From: Thermoflexus sp.
GTDB taxonomy: Bacteria; Chloroflexota; Anaerolineae; Thermoflexales; Thermoflexaceae
DNA length: 30,102 nt
Assembly (NCBI RefSeq): GCF_034432235.1
Contig: NZ_DAOUCJ010000042.1
Span: 1-30,102, forward strand
Direction: 5' to 3'
Below are positions 21,582 through 29,774 of this stretch, one piece after another. The stretch's first letter is position 1; the number at the start of each line of letters is the position of its first letter. Under the pieces are notes generated by a model. The model was not told where the DNA came from, searched no databases, and saw only the letters and a list, made by a program, of their open reading frames with translations. Both the position numbers and the translations under genes were made by a program.

Positions 21582-23060
21582 TTACCTTCCTTCAGCGGGG
21601 TGGAAACGCACCAGCGGCCGGCTGGGCCAGCGGGCCAGGAGGCGGACCATTCGTCGGGCTATCCACAGCCCGATCCGGATGCGCGCGCGCCGGAGAAACG
21701 ATGGCTGCCAGCCGGCCCGAAGGCGCGCGTCCTCCCACTCCTTCTGAAACCAGCGGATCACCCAGCGATAGAAGCGGGTATCGTATTTCTCCCGGCGAAA
21801 CAGCAAGCGGTTCTGGGCGGTGTAATCCCAATCGATGTTCCATTCGGAATCGAACATCAGGCGATCGCGGACCTGCTCATAGAACGGCGTGCCGGGGAGT
21901 GGATAGGCGATGGTGGTACTGAAGCGATCCGGGAGGGTTTCGCGGAGCAAGCGCACGGACTGCTCGAGATCCTCGAGCTCCTCCCCGGGATAGCCCACCA
22001 TCATGAAGAAATACGTCTCGATCCCCAGGCGCTTGCATCGGGCCGTTGCCTCATAGATTTGCTGGACTTTAGTTCCCTTCTTCATCGCGTTGAGGACTTT
22101 TTGGGAGCCTGATTCCGCGCCGAAGTAAATCCGACGGCAGCCGATCTCCTTGAGAGCAGACAGCATCGCTTCGCTGGCCAGGTTGACCCGGGTCAGGCAT
22201 TCGAAGGGGATCACAGCATCCCGGGCCAGGACTTCATCGCGCCATTGCAGCACCCATTTCGGGTTCACGCCTGTGATGTCGTCTACCACCCGTAAGAAGT
22301 CCGGCTGATACACTTCCTTCAGATGGCGCATCTCCTCGGCGGAGTTTGCCGGAGAGCGCGTCCGGTGGGTCCTTCCGAAAACGGCCTTCTGGCACCAGGT
22401 GCAGGCATAAGGACATCCCCGGGTGTTGATGATGGAGAGCGGCCAGTAACCGTGCGCCTTCCGCCAGGCACGCCGATAGTCCTCCATCTCCACCAGGTCC
22501 CGGGCGGGGAAAGGAAGGGTATCCAGATCGTTGATGAGCGGCCGTGGGGCGGTGGCGATCACCTGCCCGTTCGCCCCTCGCAACCGCAGCCCGGGGATCT
22601 CCCGCAGATCTCGCGGGGCTCCCGCCCGCCCGAAGAGATGGTCGGCGAGCTCCCGGATCGTGAGTTCCCCCTCATCGAAGACTACGATGTCCACCGGGAA
22701 CTCCCCATGGCTCCCCCGATAGCCCAGGTAGCGCTCCGGCAGCCCGGTGGGATCCGGCCCGCCCAGGATCACGGTGGCGCCGTAGTGGTGAGCGATCTCC
22801 GCCAGGATCAGGGCGTGGCGTCGGATGGTGATCAGGGAGGTGATCCCGACGACCGGCGGGCGCTTCCGGCGCATGTAGTCCTCGAACTCCGTGTAATCCT
22901 GCCGGAAGGTGCAATCGAAGAGCTCCACCCGGTAGCCCCGCTCCCGCAGAACGGCAGCCAGATACATCAGGCCCAGCGGGAAATAAGGCGTCATCAGGCG
23001 GCGCTCCACCGGATCCTTGGCGATGAACAGCGGATGGACCAGTGTGATATCCGGGCGCAT
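21582..23060 (-). CDS. B12-binding-domain radical SAM protein
   Basis: A 492-residue protein. Start ATG 23060 has AGGAGG at 9 bases; ATG 23078 overlaps that site and has none of its own. The N-terminal half (1-160) is a Rossmann-like cobalamin-binding-type domain (PYFPLGLMYLAAVLRERGYRV, ILGGPDPTGLPERYL), without an evident DxHxxG lower-ligand motif. The radical SAM domain has the [4Fe-4S] motif CPYACTWC (Cys216, Cys220, Cys223), then ESGSQKVLNAMKKG and FFMMVGYPGE. The family, related to the BchE/magnesium-protoporphyrin ester cyclase group, performs methylations, cyclisations and other radical steps. Its position in a glycan operon suggests modification of a sugar or lipid carrier. An anaerobic or microaerobic lifestyle would suit it. 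Confidence 0.88.
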   Translation of the reverse strand: MRPDITLVHPLFIAKDPVERRLMTPYFPLGLMYLAAVLRERGYRVELFDCTFRQDYTEFEDYMRRKRPPVVGITSLITIRRHALILAEIAHHYGATVILGGPDPTGLPERYLGYRGSHGEFPVDIVVFDEGELTIRELADHLFGRAGAPRDLREIPGLRLRGANGQVIATAPRPLINDLDTLPFPARDLVEMEDYRRAWRKAHGYWPLSIINTRGCPYACTWCQKAVFGRTHRTRSPANSAEEMRHLKEVYQPDFLRVVDDITGVNPKWVLQWRDEVLARDAVIPFECLTRVNLASEAMLSALKEIGCRRIYFGAESGSQKVLNAMKKGTKVQQIYEATARCKRLGIETYFFMMVGYPGEELEDLEQSVRLLRETLPDRFSTTIAYPLPGTPFYEQVRDRLMFDSEWNIDWDYTAQNRLLFRREKYDTRFYRWVIRWFQKEWEDARLRAGWQPSFLRRARIRIGLWIARRMVRLLARWPSRPLVRFHPAEGR

Positions 23061-23117
23061 TCGAACGCGCCTCCTCATGGGGATGAGGAACGATTGTCCA
23101 TCGTTGCCGATCGCTCT

Positions 23118-23154
23118 GGGCGGGCGGATCTCCTGTCAGGAATGCCGCCGGCCC
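23118..23154 (-). promoter_or_regulatory. Intercistronic hairpin directly after the nucleotidyltransferase-like gene
   Basis: Arms 23118-23127 and 23145-23154 pair over 10 positions with one mismatch. An internal TCCTG-T-CAGGA palindrome lies between them. The structure starts immediately after the stop codon of the upstream gene and precedes the radical SAM gene. There is no U tract, so it is more likely an mRNA-stabilising or processing element than a terminator. Confidence 0.45.
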
Positions 23155-24087
23155 TTATCCCATCCAGTAGCAAAGCCTTTCCGCGAAGGCAGCCAGGGTG
23201 CGCTGACCGTGGCCGTGGAAGTGTCCCTGGCAGTGATCCGCGTCGAAACGGCACTCGCCCACCGGGCGAGCGCTGAACTTGCGGATCTTCCGTTGTCTCT
23301 CCCAGGCCTCCAGCCAATCCGCAGGGGGCATACGACCCAGCGCTTCCAGGGCTGCTGTGATCTCCCGGCGGATGGCGGGGGCCACCTCCACCGACCAGGG
23401 TGCTTCCCATGCGTTCGGCAGGAAACGCGCGGCCCATCGGTTGAGGGCTCGCATGCGCTGGTAGATCGGCATGCCGGCGATCGGGATCATCTGGGTCAGC
23501 TCATGGGCGGTGAACAGATTTTGATCCTCGAGGACGAGCGCTCGTTCGGAGAGGAAGTAGTTGGGGCAGAGGGTCCGACCGTGCCGGGCGGCCCAGCGCA
23601 CCACCGTGATGGCCATGGCCCGGCAGAGCCAGAGCCGTCCGGGCGCAGTGATGATCAGGTAGTCGATGTCATCGCCTTCCGGCACGTTATCCATCGCCAG
23701 CGCCCCGGTCACCGCCACCATGCGGGTGTAGGGCAGGGCAGCCAGAATCCGGCCGTAGCGCAGAGCATAGGGCCACAACCGGGCTGCTGCCCGCGCGCGT
23801 TGCCGTCGGAGCTGGCTGAGCGGTTCCCGGCCGCGGAGAGTCCACACCCCATCACACTGGGAGATCCGCTCCCGCAACCAGGAGCTCCGCGCGATGCGCT
23901 CGCCCACCTCGGCGAGCGAAGCCGGGATGGCGATCAGGTAGCGATGGATTTCCTCGAGCGTCAGGGGGTAGTCGAAGAGATCCGCATAGACCAGGGCGCC
24001 CAGGACCGCGCCATCGATGGGATCCGGCGCAGGGAGAGGGAGGCGGAAGCGGAGAGGGAGCTTCGGATCTTCGCGAACGCCCAGCAT
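23155..24087 (-). CDS. Nucleotidyltransferase-like protein with winged-helix-like N-terminus
   Basis: A 310-residue protein from ATG 24087. Residues about 25-90 (GALVYADLFDYPLTLEEIHRYL...VWTLRGRE) resemble a winged-helix domain. The central part has a nucleotidyltransferase-type core: TGALAMDNVPEGDDIDYLIIT (127-147), with acidic residues Asp139, Asp140 and Asp142 as candidate metal ligands. The usual second Ser of the GS motif is replaced (GAL). The C-terminus contains DADHCQGHFHGHGQR, a His/Asp-rich stretch that could bind metal. It is first in the operon with the radical SAM, methyltransferase and glycan genes. The sequence does not show whether it transfers nucleotides to a sugar, lipid or protein. 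A leader hairpin overlaps its ribosome binding site. Confidence 0.7.
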   Translation of the reverse strand: MLGVREDPKLPLRFRLPLPAPDPIDGAVLGALVYADLFDYPLTLEEIHRYLIAIPASLAEVGERIARSSWLRERISQCDGVWTLRGREPLSQLRRQRARAAARLWPYALRYGRILAALPYTRMVAVTGALAMDNVPEGDDIDYLIITAPGRLWLCRAMAITVVRWAARHGRTLCPNYFLSERALVLEDQNLFTAHELTQMIPIAGMPIYQRMRALNRWAARFLPNAWEAPWSVEVAPAIRREITAALEALGRMPPADWLEAWERQRKIRKFSARPVGECRFDADHCQGHFHGHGQRTLAAFAERLCYWMG

Positions 24088-24093
24088 AGCGAT

Positions 24094-24139
24094 CCCGATC
24101 CTTCCTGCGTTCTATCCACTGATACGCAGGGGGATCGGG
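24094..24139 (-). promoter_or_regulatory. Leader hairpin covering the ribosome binding site
   Basis: In the leader of the 24087 gene, CCCGAT pairs with ATCGGG and TGCGT with ACGCA, with further C/G pairs between and one small internal mismatch. This gives about 15 pairs around a 13-base loop. The AGGAAGG Shine-Dalgarno (complement of 24100-24106) is in the 3' arm, so folding should hide it. The SD-to-ATG distance of 12 bases is rather long, leaving some doubt that this is the true site. A translational switch is possible. Confidence 0.4.
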
Positions 24140-24206
24140 GGCGGATTGTTGGGATCTGGCCATAGGGAAGGGCCGAGCATCTTCCCTTGCCTATTGCCGG
24201 TCAGGG

Positions 24207-24247
24207 AAATAAAGGGACCGCCTCATAGAAACAATGAGGCATGGTCC
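24207..24247 (-). terminator. Rho-independent terminator of the glutamate synthase gene
   Basis: Read leftward, GGACC (24247-24243), a 2-base bulge, GCCTCAT, a 7-base loop, ATGAGGC and GGTCC form a 12-bp stem. CTTTATTT, a T-rich tract, follows immediately. It lies 23 bases past the stop codon of the large glutamate synthase gene. Confidence 0.8.
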
Positions 24248-24269
24248 ATATGGATTGGGCGGTGTCATC

Positions 24270-27200
24270 TTATAACGATGGGGGTTGGATGAACGCCTCG
24301 GTGGGATCCGGGATGAAGAGGCCGGATGGTTCTGGCAGGGCATGGATCAGGAGATCGGGGATGGGCATGGATTCCGGCGGGGGCAGGAGGATAGAAGCCC
24401 GACCCCGGGGTCGAATGCGCCGGAAACAGGCTACGGGCTCCGGCCAGCGTTCAAGGAGCGCCCGGGCCCGCGGGCTGCCCGTGAACCGCAGATGACGCTC
24501 CAGCATCCCGTATAGAAAGGCGATCTCTGTGGGATCCTCCACCGGGTCGATCTGCACGAGTTGGGGATTGTAGCGCCGCTGCAGCTCTTCCAGCTCATCC
24601 AGAACGTAAGCCACGCCGCCTGTCATTCCAGCGCCGAAGTTATCCCCCACGGGGCCCAGGATGACAACGCCACCCCCGGTCATATACTCGCAGCCGTGGT
24701 CGCCCACGCCTTCCACTACCGCCCAGGCCCCGCTGTTGCGCACCGCGAAGCGATCGCCGGCCCGCCCGGCCGCGAAAAGCCATCCGCCGGTGGCTCCATA
24801 CAGGGCGGCGTTCCCGATCAACACCGGGGAGGGATCCCGCAGATCGCGGGGTGGACGGATGATGAGCTCGCCGCCGCCCAGCCCCTTGCCCACGCCATCG
24901 TTGGCCGCCCCGATCAGGATCAGCCGCATGCCCCGATGGGCAAAGGCCCCGAAGCTCTGGCCCGCTTCCCCCACGAACATCAACGTGACGGTGCCTTCGG
25001 GCAACCCTTCCTCCCGGTAGCGCCGGGCGATCTCTCCCGCCAGCCGCGCGCCCACCGCGCGATCGATGTTCCGGATCCGGTAGATCCCCCGCGCCGGTCG
25101 GCCCTCACTGAGCGCATGGATGGCATCCCGCACAATCTGGTCGTTCAGGGCGAAGGACCAGACCCGGGGGGCAGCGGGGACCGCCGGGGGCGGCGTTGCG
25201 GCGCGGAGCACAGCCTCCCAGTCCACGCAGTCATCCGTTGCCCTCAAGAGATCGGTCCGCCCGATCAGTTCCCCCAGGCGGGCATAGCCCATCGAGGCCA
25301 GGATCTCTCGCACCTCATAGGCCACCATGCGGAGGTAGGCCATCACGTGCTCCGGGCGCCCGGCGAACTTCGCCCGACGCTCTGGGTCCTGGGTGGCGAC
25401 GCCCGTGGGGCACGTGTTCTGATGACATACCCGGGCCATTACGCATCCCAGGGCGATGAGGGGCACTGTTCCGAAGGAGAATTCATCGGCCCCCAGAAGG
25501 GCGGCGATCACCACATCCCGCCCAGTGCGCAGGCCCCCGTCCACCCGCAACCGCACACGGTCCCGCAACCCGCAGGCCACCAGCATCCGGTGCGCTTCTG
25601 CCAGGCCGATCTCCCATGGCATCCCAGCGTTCTTGATCGAGGACCAGGGGGAAGCGCCGGTCCCGCCGGCGTGGCCGCTGATCAGAATGATATCCGCCCC
25701 GGCCTTGGCCACGCCGGCCGCGATCACCCCCACCCCAATGGTGGAGACCAGCTTCACGGAGACCTGAGCCCGAGGGTGGATGGCCTTGAGGTCGTAGATC
25801 AGCTGGGCCAGATCCTCGATGCTGTAGATGTCGTGGTGAGGGGGCGGCGAGATCAGGTCGATGCCCGGCTGGGCGAAGCGCAGCCGGGCGATCTCCGGGG
25901 TCACCTTGGTGGCCGGGAGATGTCCCCCTTCCCCGGGTTTGGAGCCCTGGGCCATCTTGATCTGAAGCTCCTCTGCGGAGATCAGGTAATACGGGGTGAC
26001 CCCGAAGCGGGCGGAGGCCACCTGCTTGGCCCGGCTGTTGCGTTCGGTCCCGTAGCGCTCTGGATCCTCACCGCCCTCCCCGCTGTTGGAGCGCAACCCC
26101 AGGCGGTTCATGGCGATCGCCAGGGCTTCGTGGGCCTCCGGCGAGAGCGCCCCGTGGGACATCGCCGCTGTGGAGAAGCGGCGGAGGATTGCCTCCTCCG
26201 GCTCCACCCGATCCCGCGGGATCGGCGGGCGGTCGCTCTCCCAGCGCAGCCGGTCCCGCAGATCCACCGGCTCCCGATGGGCAAGGGCGGCGAAGTCCCG
26301 ATAGCGACGATACGCCTCGGGGAAACCTTCCCCCAGCGCGTCCGGGGTTCGCACCGCTTCCTGAAGCGCCCGGATGGCCTCCGGGTTCAGAGCGTGGAAT
26401 TCCCCCCGTGCCCGATGCTTGTAGAAACCTGGAGAGGGCAGTTCGGGACGTTCCGCGGCGAAGGCCGCCGCATGCCATGTCTGCACGCGCCGGGCGATCT
26501 CCTCCAGGCCGACCGGGCCGAAGACCGCCGGCGTGCCGGCGAAGGCCCACTCCACCAGCTCCCGTTCCAGTCCGATGATCTCAAAGATCTGGGCCCCGGT
26601 GTAGGCGTCCAGGGTGGAGATCCCCATGCGGGCCATGACCTTCAGCAGGCCTTTTTCGATCGCATGGATGTAGTGCCGGATCGCTTCCTCAGGGGTTTCC
26701 GAGCGCCCACCTTCGCGTTCCCGCGCCGCCATGGCCGCCACGGTCTCGATGGCCAGATAGGGGCAAACCGCCGAAGCCCCGTAGCCCAGCAGGCAGGCGA
26801 AGTGATGAACCTCCCGGGGCTCTCCGGATACGACGATCAGGCTGGCCCGGGTCCGCTGGCCGATCCGGATCAGATGGTGGTGCAGGACAGCAACGGCCAG
26901 CAGGGCTGGGATCGGCGCGCGCTGGGGATCCGCTTCCTCATCGCTCAGGATCAGCAAGCGGTAGCCCTCGGCAATCGCCTGCTCCGCGGCCTGACACAGC
27001 TCCTCCAGCGCTCGCCGGAGGCCGGTCGGGCCTTCCGCGATCGGCCACAGGATGGGCAACCGGCGCGATCGAAAGGCCGGGTCGGGCAGATCGCTCAGGG
27101 CCTGCAGCTGGGAAGGTGTCAGGATGGGGCTGGACAGCTCGATCTGGTGAGCCGCTCGCTCGTCGGGAGCCAGCAGATTGGCCCGCTCTCCCAGGAGCAC

Positions 27201-28784
27201 GGTGAGGGACATCACCCGGGTCTCCCGGAGGGGATCGATGGGCGGGTTGGTCACCTGGGCGAAGCGCTGCTTGAAGAAGTTGTAAAGCGGCCGGGGCCAC
27301 CCCGCAAGCATCGCCAGCGGCGTGTCATCCCCCATCGAGCCGATCGGCTCCTGACCGGTGCGGGCCATGGGGCGGAGGATCAGCGCCAGCTCCTCGGCGG
27401 TGTAGCCGAAGGCGATCTGTCGTCGAAGAAGAGCCTCCGGATCCGGAAGGGCAGGGGCCCCGGGAGGTTCCAGCAGGCGCACGCGATGACGGCGGACCCA
27501 TTCCGCGTAAGGACGTTGAGCGCTGAGCTCCATCAGGAGCGCGCGGGGATCCTGGAACCGTCCGGTCTGGAGATCCGCGGCCAGCATCTGGCCGGGCCCG
27601 AGGCGCTCCAGCTTCAGGACACGTTCAGGGGGGATCTCCAGCGCGCCGATCTCCGACCCACAGTAGAGCAGACCGTCGATGGTGCGCAACACCCGCAATG
27701 GGCGCAGGCCGTTGCGATCGAGCAGCGCGCCTACGAAGCGACCATCCGTGAACAGGACGGCCGCCGGCCCATCCCACGGCTCTATCAAGCTCTGATGGTA
27801 GGCATAGAATCCCCAGGCCGCCTCGTCGAGATCCGGAGATTTCTCCCATGCTTCGGGGATCAGCATGCGCAGGGCATGGCGGATATCATAGCCGGAGTGG
27901 ACCAGGAACTCCACTACGTTGTCCAGCATCGCGGAGTCGGAGCCGGTCCGATCGATAATCGGTCGCAGATCCTCCAGGGTGTCTCCCCAGATCGGCGAGG
28001 CCAGGGCCGCCTCCCGGGCCTGCATGCCGTGGATGTTCCCCTGAAGGGTGTTAATCTCGCCGTTGTGGCAGAGGGTGCGGAAGGGCTGGGCCCGTTCCCA
28101 GGCCGGCAGGGTGTTGGTGCTGAAGCGCTGATGGAAGATGACGAAGTCGGTTTCGAAATCGGGATCCGCCAGGTCCGGGTAAAATCGGGCAAGATCCCGG
28201 GCCAGGACCAGGGCTTTATAGACAATCGTGCGGCAGGATGCGGAAGCTACATAGAGGGGAATCCCCTGGCGGGCTGCGGTTCGCTCGGCTCGACGGCGGG
28301 CGCGATACAAGCGGCGGTCGATCCCCTCGGGGGTGTCGTTCCGCTCATCGGCCAGCAGCGCCTGAGCGATGAAGGGGCATGTGGCCCGGGCCCGTGGCCC
28401 CAGGATGTCTGGGCGGATGGGAACCGGACGCCAGGTCAGGAGGTGAAATCCCTCCCCGGCGAGCGCCGCGTGCAGGATCTCCCGGGCCTCCCTCTGCGCA
28501 CAGGGCTCGGTTGGGAGGAAGGCCATGACAATGGCCAGGCGCCTCGGGTCGGGCGGACGGAGGCCCTGGGCCTCGAGGAAACGGAGGAACAGCCGGCGAG
28601 GGACTGCGATGAGCACTCCCGCGCCATCTCCCGTCAGCCCATCATCCGCGGTCGCCCCACGATGGGACATCCGCTCCAGCGCCTGAAGCGCCATGGAGAG
28701 CAACCCATGGTCCGCCGGCCCTCCCGGCCGGGCCAGCAGCCCGATCCCGCATGCATCCCGTTCCCTCCGCTCGAACCCCTCCAT
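24270..28784 (-). CDS. gltB: Glutamate synthase large subunit
   Basis: A 1504-residue protein of normal length for the large (alpha) subunit, making glutamate from glutamine and 2-oxoglutarate in ammonia assimilation. Start ATG 28784 has GGAGG at 7 bases and gives a short propeptide before the nucleophile Cys12 (RDACGIGLLA). An in-frame opening to 30014 is spurious because it crosses the divergent regulator. Domains in order are Ntn-type glutaminase (12 to about 400), central domain, FMN/FeS synthase domain (GEGGEDPERYGTERNS...SAEELQIKMAQGSKPGEGGHLP) and C-terminal beta-helix (GGGELIIRPP). The 3Fe-4S ligands are Cys1114, Cys1120 and Cys1125 (C-x5-C-x4-C). No small subunit is within the window. 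The gene has its own terminator. Confidence 0.97.
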   Translation of the reverse strand: MEGFERRERDACGIGLLARPGGPADHGLLSMALQALERMSHRGATADDGLTGDGAGVLIAVPRRLFLRFLEAQGLRPPDPRRLAIVMAFLPTEPCAQREAREILHAALAGEGFHLLTWRPVPIRPDILGPRARATCPFIAQALLADERNDTPEGIDRRLYRARRRAERTAARQGIPLYVASASCRTIVYKALVLARDLARFYPDLADPDFETDFVIFHQRFSTNTLPAWERAQPFRTLCHNGEINTLQGNIHGMQAREAALASPIWGDTLEDLRPIIDRTGSDSAMLDNVVEFLVHSGYDIRHALRMLIPEAWEKSPDLDEAAWGFYAYHQSLIEPWDGPAAVLFTDGRFVGALLDRNGLRPLRVLRTIDGLLYCGSEIGALEIPPERVLKLERLGPGQMLAADLQTGRFQDPRALLMELSAQRPYAEWVRRHRVRLLEPPGAPALPDPEALLRRQIAFGYTAEELALILRPMARTGQEPIGSMGDDTPLAMLAGWPRPLYNFFKQRFAQVTNPPIDPLRETRVMSLTVLLGERANLLAPDERAAHQIELSSPILTPSQLQALSDLPDPAFRSRRLPILWPIAEGPTGLRRALEELCQAAEQAIAEGYRLLILSDEEADPQRAPIPALLAVAVLHHHLIRIGQRTRASLIVVSGEPREVHHFACLLGYGASAVCPYLAIETVAAMAAREREGGRSETPEEAIRHYIHAIEKGLLKVMARMGISTLDAYTGAQIFEIIGLERELVEWAFAGTPAVFGPVGLEEIARRVQTWHAAAFAAERPELPSPGFYKHRARGEFHALNPEAIRALQEAVRTPDALGEGFPEAYRRYRDFAALAHREPVDLRDRLRWESDRPPIPRDRVEPEEAILRRFSTAAMSHGALSPEAHEALAIAMNRLGLRSNSGEGGEDPERYGTERNSRAKQVASARFGVTPYYLISAEELQIKMAQGSKPGEGGHLPATKVTPEIARLRFAQPGIDLISPPPHHDIYSIEDLAQLIYDLKAIHPRAQVSVKLVSTIGVGVIAAGVAKAGADIILISGHAGGTGASPWSSIKNAGMPWEIGLAEAHRMLVACGLRDRVRLRVDGGLRTGRDVVIAALLGADEFSFGTVPLIALGCVMARVCHQNTCPTGVATQDPERRAKFAGRPEHVMAYLRMVAYEVREILASMGYARLGELIGRTDLLRATDDCVDWEAVLRAATPPPAVPAAPRVWSFALNDQIVRDAIHALSEGRPARGIYRIRNIDRAVGARLAGEIARRYREEGLPEGTVTLMFVGEAGQSFGAFAHRGMRLILIGAANDGVGKGLGGGELIIRPPRDLRDPSPVLIGNAALYGATGGWLFAAGRAGDRFAVRNSGAWAVVEGVGDHGCEYMTGGGVVILGPVGDNFGAGMTGGVAYVLDELEELQRRYNPQLVQIDPVEDPTEIAFLYGMLERHLRFTGSPRARALLERWPEPVACFRRIRPRGRASILLPPPESMPIPDLLIHALPEPSGLFIPDPTEAFIQPPSL

Positions 28785-29066
28785 CGGATCCCCTCCATCC
28801 GATACAATTGAGGCGTTCCCTGGACTGCCTGGTCCGTAGAAGATAAAGAGGGCAATGAACACAGCGACCCGTCCCACCCCCTCACTTTCCCGCGGGCGTT
28901 GATGTAGATTTTGTGGAAATCCTGGATCCCTGTCATCCCCTATCCAGGCCATTTTGGGGCACCCAAATGGGCCATTTTTGTGGAAGGGGAGGGGCGATCC
29001 CCTTTGGGAATCGCGAGCGCCATAAAATTTAGGAGAGGGATCCTGGAGGTCGAGAGGGGTTCTTCG
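28785..29066. promoter_or_regulatory. Divergent control region between gltB and the response regulator
   Basis: The region carries two near-identical 10-bp direct repeats, TTTTGTGGAA at 28909-28918 and 28976-28985, 67 bases apart. An imperfect palindrome lies at 28947-28973 (GGCC and TTTGGG arms around GCA). A TAAAAT at 29023-29028 is a possible -10 for the rightward regulator operon. On the reverse strand a TTGTAT about 25 bases before gltB is a weak -10 candidate. The repeats could be OmpR-type regulator sites, but this rests on position only. Confidence 0.4.
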
Positions 29067-29762
29067 ATGGGAGGCCGTATCCTGTTGATCGATGATGACG
29101 CGCTGCTCCGTCGCAGTCTGGCCTTCAGCCTGGAGCAGGCGGGTTTCGAAGTGCACACGGCGGCCACTGCCGAGGAGGGGCTGGCGATTGCCGCCCGGGA
29201 GCGGCCGGACCTGGTGCTCCTGGACATTGGGCTGCCGGGGATGGATGGCCTGGAGGCCCTGCGGCGTTTCCGGGAGATCCTGGGGCTCCCCGTGATCTTC
29301 CTCACCGCTCGCCGGCGGGAGCTGGACCAGGTTGTAGGGCTGGAGCTGGGAGCGGATGACTACATCACCAAGCCCTTCGATACCGATGTCCTGATCGCGC
29401 GCATCCGGGCGGTCCTGCGTCGGATTCGGTCGTCTCCCATGGTTTCCTCCACGCCATCTCCCCTCGTCGTTGGCGATCTGGTGATCGATCCGGCGGCGCG
29501 GACGGTCATGGTGGCCGGTCGCATGGTTTCCCTGACCCCGAAGGAATTTGATCTCCTCTACACGCTTGCCCTGGCCCCCAACCGGGTGCTGCCTACCGAA
29601 ATGCTGCTCAATCAGGTTTGGGGTGCCGAATATGCGGGCCAGCCCGAGACCCTTTACGTGCATATCCGCTGGTTGCGGGAGAAAATTGAGGAAGACCCCG
29701 AGCATCCCCGACGGATCCTCACCGTCCGTGGGGTCGGCTACAAGCTGGTCCCCCAGGGATGA
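29067..29762 (+). CDS. OmpR/PhoB-family response regulator
   Basis: A 231-residue two-component regulator from ATG 29067 with GAGAGGGG at 7 bases; the open frame upstream to 28911 is non-coding leader. The receiver domain (about 1-118) has acidic Asp10/Asp11 in LIDDDALLRR, phospho-acceptor Asp53 in LVLLDIGLPGMDG, Thr80 in FLTARR and Lys102 in TKPFD, all intact. A Ser/Pro linker leads to a winged-helix DNA-binding domain (about 130-231: LTPKEFDLLYTLALAPNRVL...VRGVGYKLV). It controls transcription on phosphorylation, presumably by the kinase that begins 12 bases downstream. It is divergent from gltB and may act on it, but nothing proves this. Confidence 0.95.
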   Translation: MGGRILLIDDDALLRRSLAFSLEQAGFEVHTAATAEEGLAIAARERPDLVLLDIGLPGMDGLEALRRFREILGLPVIFLTARRRELDQVVGLELGADDYITKPFDTDVLIARIRAVLRRIRSSPMVSSTPSPLVVGDLVIDPAARTVMVAGRMVSLTPKEFDLLYTLALAPNRVLPTEMLLNQVWGAEYAGQPETLYVHIRWLREKIEEDPEHPRRILTVRGVGYKLVPQG

Positions 29763-29774
29763 GGAGAGCGCCGC

